DNA from: Lachnospiraceae bacterium
Lineage (GTDB): Bacteria; Bacillota_A; Clostridia; Lachnospirales; Lachnospiraceae
Reading direction: 5' to 3'
Assembly: GCA_017958935.1 (NCBI GenBank)
Contig: JAGDBR010000140.1
Coordinates: forward strand, 1 to 7,473
DNA: 7,473 nt
The notes beneath the pieces were generated by a model. It was not told where the DNA came from, searched no databases, and saw only the letters and a list, made by a program, of their open reading frames with translations. How positions within the stretch are numbered: the first letter of the stretch is position 1; every line of letters begins with the position of its first letter. This document shows, one piece after another, positions 5,478 to 7,473 of this stretch. A program made the position numbers and the translations under genes.

Positions 5478-6170
5478 ATGAAAAGAGGTAAGAAGTATAA
5501 AGAGATCGCCGCGATGGTCGACCGCAGCACCGTTTACGAAGTGAACGAAGCTGTCGCGCTCGTGAAGAAAGCCCATTCGGCGAAATTTGATGAGACCGTT
5601 GAACTGCACATCCGCACGGGCTGTGACGGACGTCATGCAGATCAGCAGGTCCGTGGCGCAGTCGTTTTACCGAACGGCACCGGCAAGACCGTCCGCGTGC
5701 GTGTCTTCGCGAAGGGCGCGAAGCTGGACGAGGCACAGGCTGCAGGCGCTGACTTCTACGGCGGCGACGAGCTGATCCCGAAGATCCAGAACGAAGGCTG
5801 GCTCGACTTTGACGTCGTGGTCGCGACCCCGGACATGATGGGCGTCGTCGGCCGTCTCGGCCGCATCTTAGGCCCGAAGGGCTTAATGCCGAACCCGAAG
5901 GCCGGCACCGTCACGATGGACGTGGCGAACGCGGTCAAGGAGATCAAAGCCGGTAAGATCGAGTATCGTCTCGACAAGGCCAACATCATCCATGTTCCGG
6001 TCGGTAAGGTTTCCTTTACCGAGGAGCAGCTGGCGGAGAACCTGAACGCGGTCATCGACGCGATCGTCCGCGTCCGTCCGGCAGCCGTGAAGGGCCAGTA
6101 TCTGAGAAGCCTGACCATCGCTTCGACGATGGGCCCCGGCATCAAGCTGAACGTGGCCAGATTCAGCTGA
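5478..6170 (+). CDS. rplA: 50S ribosomal protein L1
   Basis: The start is taken at ATG 5478, giving 230 residues, the family's normal length. GGAGG (5468-5472) is five bases upstream; the in-frame ATG at 5466 would put this ribosome site inside the gene and lacks one of its own. Signatures: [16 protein letters not shown] (55-70), [20 protein letters not shown] (117-136) followed by MPNPKAGTV, and the C-terminal [14 protein letters not shown] (213-226). L1 forms the mobile L1 stalk beside the E site and helps release deacylated tRNA. It also represses its own operon by binding mRNA copies of its rRNA site; two candidate copies lie upstream. The gene is the last of the operon; a terminator follows within 30 bases. 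Confidence 0.96.
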   Translation: MKRGKKYKEIAAMVDRSTVYEVNEAVALVKKAHSAKFDETVELHIRTGCDGRHADQQVRGAVVLPNGTGKTVRVRVFAKGAKLDEAQAAGADFYGGDELIPKIQNEGWLDFDVVVATPDMMGVVGRLGRILGPKGLMPNPKAGTVTMDVANAVKEIKAGKIEYRLDKANIIHVPVGKVSFTEEQLAENLNAVIDAIVRVRPAAVKGQYLRSLTIASTMGPGIKLNVARFS

Positions 6171-6199
6171 CCCGCAGCAAAACGAATAGGCAATGACAG

Positions 6200-6229
6200 A
6201 ACAGGCCGCAAGCGCGGCCTGTTTCTCTT
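6200..6229 (+). terminator. Intrinsic terminator of the ribosomal protein operon
   Basis: AACAGGCCGC (6200-6209) and GCGGCCTGTT (6214-6223) form a perfect ten-pair stem with loop AAGC, followed by TTCTCTT. This closes the operon after rplA, so rplJ-rplL are not in the same transcript here. Confidence 0.88.
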
Positions 6230-6269
6230 CAGAAAAGACGCGGCAGAAGAAGCGGCAGGAAGGGAAGAG

Positions 6270-6992
6270 ATGATCTACAGGGAAAAAGTCGTGACCCGGA
6301 TCGATGATTTCGACGGCAGCGGAAAGATGCGCCCGACGGCGGTGCTGAAGCTGCTGGAGAATACGGCGAGCCATCACATCGCGCTGGTGGCGGGCGACGT
6401 GCTGGAGTCGAGCATGCAGGGCATCACCTGGATGATGACCGAATGGCGCGTGGAGATCCTGCGGACGCCGGATCACAGGGATAAGCTGCAGGCAGAGACC
6501 TGGGCGACCGGAAATCCGCCGGAGATCCGGAACAGAAGAGAGATCCGGCTCCTGACAGAAGACGGGGAAGTGCTGGTGAACGCGGAGATGGTCAGCGCGC
6601 TGTTCGATCTGAAAGCGCAGCGGGTCATCCGCATCGACGAAGAAGTGCTGGCGCCCTATCAGCCCGAAGACCGCTATCTCTTCGAGACCGAGCCGCCGCG
6701 GTTCCAGATGCCGGAGCACTGCACGCTGGAGAAGCAGCTGACGGTCCGGCGCTCGGACGTGGACTTCAACGGACACGCGCACAATACCGTCTTTCTGGAT
6801 TACGCGCTCGAGCCGCTGCCGCTGGACGCGTTTGCAAAGCGTCCCGTGAAAGCGTTCCGCGTCGCGCTGCGCAGGCAGCTGCGGTACGGACAGACGCTGA
6901 CGGCGCGCGGCGCCCGGACGGAGGACGGCTACACGGTCGGCCTCGTGAACGAAGAAGGCGTGCTGTGCGGCGGGGCGGACATCCGCCTGTAA
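6270..6992 (+). CDS. Acyl-ACP thioesterase (FatA/FatB family)
   Basis: The protein has 240 residues, typical for bacterial members, and starts at 6270 after AGGAAGGG (6257-6264). It shows two hotdog folds. The first (about 1-130) begins with [13 protein letters not shown] and includes a helix around [12 protein letters not shown] and the strand [12 protein letters not shown]. The second (about 150-240) has the conserved block [15 protein letters not shown] (159-173). D165, N167 and H169 match the active-site Asp, Asn and His of plant FatB. The enzyme hydrolyses acyl-acyl carrier protein to release free fatty acids. The position 34 residues after the His, which is Glu in characterised members, is Gln203 here, and the next residue is Leu204 rather than the plant Cys. 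Function is therefore likely but activity is not certain. The gene stands alone between two terminators and seems to have no partner. Confidence 0.88.
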   Translation: MIYREKVVTRIDDFDGSGKMRPTAVLKLLENTASHHIALVAGDVLESSMQGITWMMTEWRVEILRTPDHRDKLQAETWATGNPPEIRNRREIRLLTEDGEVLVNAEMVSALFDLKAQRVIRIDEEVLAPYQPEDRYLFETEPPRFQMPEHCTLEKQLTVRRSDVDFNGHAHNTVFLDYALEPLPLDAFAKRPVKAFRVALRRQLRYGQTLTARGARTEDGYTVGLVNEEGVLCGGADIRL

Positions 6993-7044
6993 AAAAAGTC
7001 TGTGCGGCGTTCCCTTCGGCAGGGTGCTGCACAGACTTCTTTCT
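6991..7044. terminator. Bidirectional intrinsic terminator (thioesterase gene and tRNA-Pro)
   Basis: AAGTCTGTGC (6996-7005) and GCACAGACTT (7029-7038) form ten perfect pairs, with further pairs inside (for example CCCT 7012-7015 with AGGG 7021-7024). On the + strand the stem is followed by CTTTCTCC; on the - strand it is followed by seven T (the A-run 6991-6997). It can thus end both the thioesterase transcript and the tRNA transcript coming from the right, with the - direction stronger. Confidence 0.85.
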
Positions 7045-7091
7045 CCGCCGGAAGAAGAATGACAAAAACTTCTGCCGGTGATCTTTTTCGA

Positions 7092-7165
7092 TCGGAGCGA
7101 CAAGAATCGAACTTGCGGCCTCCTGAACCCCATTCAGGCGCTCTACCAAACTGAGCCACGCCCCG
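7092..7165 (-). tRNA. tRNA-Pro (anticodon GGG)
   Basis: Read on the - strand, the 74 bases fold into a full cloverleaf: acceptor CGGGGCG/CGCTCCG (one G-U pair), TG linker, D stem GCTC/GAGC with loop AGTTTGGTA, anticodon stem CCTGA/TCAGG with loop ATGGGGT, five-base variable loop, T stem GCAAG/CTTGT with loop TTCGATT, and discriminator A. The anticodon GGG (7129-7131) reads CCC and CCU proline codons, and G37 is the base methylated in proline tRNAs. The CCA end is not encoded and must be added by the CCA enzyme. It is a single gene with its own promoter and shares a terminator with the thioesterase gene. Confidence 0.95.
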
Positions 7166-7168
7166 ATT

Positions 7169-7182
7169 GCGTTTTTCAACGC
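7169..7182 (-). other. GAAA-capped hairpin in the tRNA-Pro 5' leader
   Basis: On the - strand GCGTT (7178-7182) and AACGC (7169-7173) enclose the tetraloop GAAA. It lies three bases before the mature tRNA 5' end and right at the predicted start of transcription (about 7182-7184). It may keep the short leader from pairing with the tRNA before RNase P cuts. Confidence 0.4.
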
Positions 7183-7189
7183 GAAGAAC

Positions 7190-7218
7190 AGTATAGCAAA
7201 AACAGCGTTGTTTGTAAA
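7190..7218 (-). promoter_or_regulatory. Promoter of tRNA-Pro
   Basis: On the - strand a -35 box TTTACA (7213-7218) lies 17 bases before the -10 box TATACT (7190-7195), preceded by TGC to give an extended -10. Transcription should begin near 7183, about 18 bases before the tRNA. Confidence 0.78.
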
Positions 7219-7299
7219 GTGCCCTGTGCGGAAGATTTTCGGGCCGGAGAATCGGCTGAGACAAGGCTGCAGCAATCTGCCGCGGAGGCGGTGACCGGA

Positions 7300-7473
7300 A
7301 TGAAAAACTACAAATTCGAGATCAGTTATGACGGCACGCGGTATTACGGCTGGGAGAAGCAGCCGAACGTCGACACGGTCCAGGGAAAACTCGAGGCCGT
7401 GCTGACACGCATGTGCGGTGCTCCGGCCGAGGTCCTCGGCGCCGGGCGGACCGACGCGGGCGTCCACGCGCGG
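7300..7473 (+). CDS. truA: tRNA pseudouridine(38-40) synthase TruA, N-terminal part (3' end outside window)
   Basis: Fifty-eight codons are present from ATG 7300 to the window edge, and the frame is open throughout. GGAGG (7284-7288) lies 11 bases upstream of this ATG; the in-frame GTG at 7291 is too close to it. The start MKNYKFEISYDGTRYYGWEK and the later TVQGKLEAVL (26-35) are typical of TruA. GAGRTDAGVHA (47-57) contains the catalytic aspartate D52. The enzyme changes uridines 38, 39 and 40 in the anticodon stem-loop of many tRNAs to pseudouridine. It lies divergent from the neighbouring tRNA-Pro gene, sharing about 130 bases of upstream sequence; no clear + strand promoter was found there. 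Confidence 0.92.
   Translation, partial: MKNYKFEISYDGTRYYGWEKQPNVDTVQGKLEAVLTRMCGAPAEVLGAGRTDAGVHAR

Noticed and set aside
5883..7133. Open frame of 416 residues on the - strand
   Set aside because: It runs across rplA, a terminator, the thioesterase gene and into the tRNA; its composition is Arg/His/Leu-rich without any recognisable domain.
7167..7197. + strand promoter for truA (TTGCGT ... TATAGC)
   Set aside because: The spacer is about 19 bases and both boxes are poor; the sequence is better explained as the tRNA promoter on the - strand.

Overview
The window reads as a stretch of chromosome from a GC-rich member of the Clostridia, most likely Lachnospiraceae-like. This rests on the gene set (a carD-family gene beside rpmG-secE-nusG-rplK-rplA, a zinc-ribbon/TPR membrane protein beside a tiny acidic protein, a FatA-type acyl-ACP thioesterase) and on strong GGAGG ribosome binding sites. 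The taxonomic call is inference from protein style; no 16S is present. All protein genes lie on the + strand; a single tRNA gene lies on the - strand.

Left part (1-3218): the C-terminal end of a cation:proton antiporter, a RimK-like ATP-grasp enzyme, a 47-residue acidic protein, and a zinc-ribbon/TPR/transmembrane protein. The last gene is interrupted by an in-frame TAA at 2556-2558. The same frame stays open to 3218 and encodes what looks like the missing extracytoplasmic TPR half.

Middle part (3219-6229): a carD-family regulator with its own sigma-A-type promoter (TTGACA-17-TAAAAT) and a leader hairpin. It is followed by the ribosomal/transcription operon rpmG-secE-nusG-rplK-rplA. That operon's promoter (TTGACG-17-TATATT, extended -10) overlaps the carD stop codon, and its transcript should begin with a UUCG-capped hairpin. 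Two short RNA structures, one in front of rplK and one in front of rplA, share the frame GUGGGAG-[stem]-GA...-CCAC. They resemble the L1-binding region of 23S rRNA, so L1 probably represses translation at both genes. The operon ends at a strong terminator directly after rplA; rplJ-rplL do not follow as they do in many bacteria.

Right part (6230-7473): an acyl-ACP thioesterase gene, a terminator that works in both directions, tRNA-Pro(GGG) on the - strand with its own promoter, and the first 58 codons of truA running off the end.

Most of the window is housekeeping sequence. The points most worth a second look are the in-frame stop in the TPR gene, the paired L1 sites, the 5'-terminal UUCG hairpin, and a glutamine where the thioesterase family has its catalytic glutamate. 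No mobile element, CRISPR array or phage-related gene was seen.
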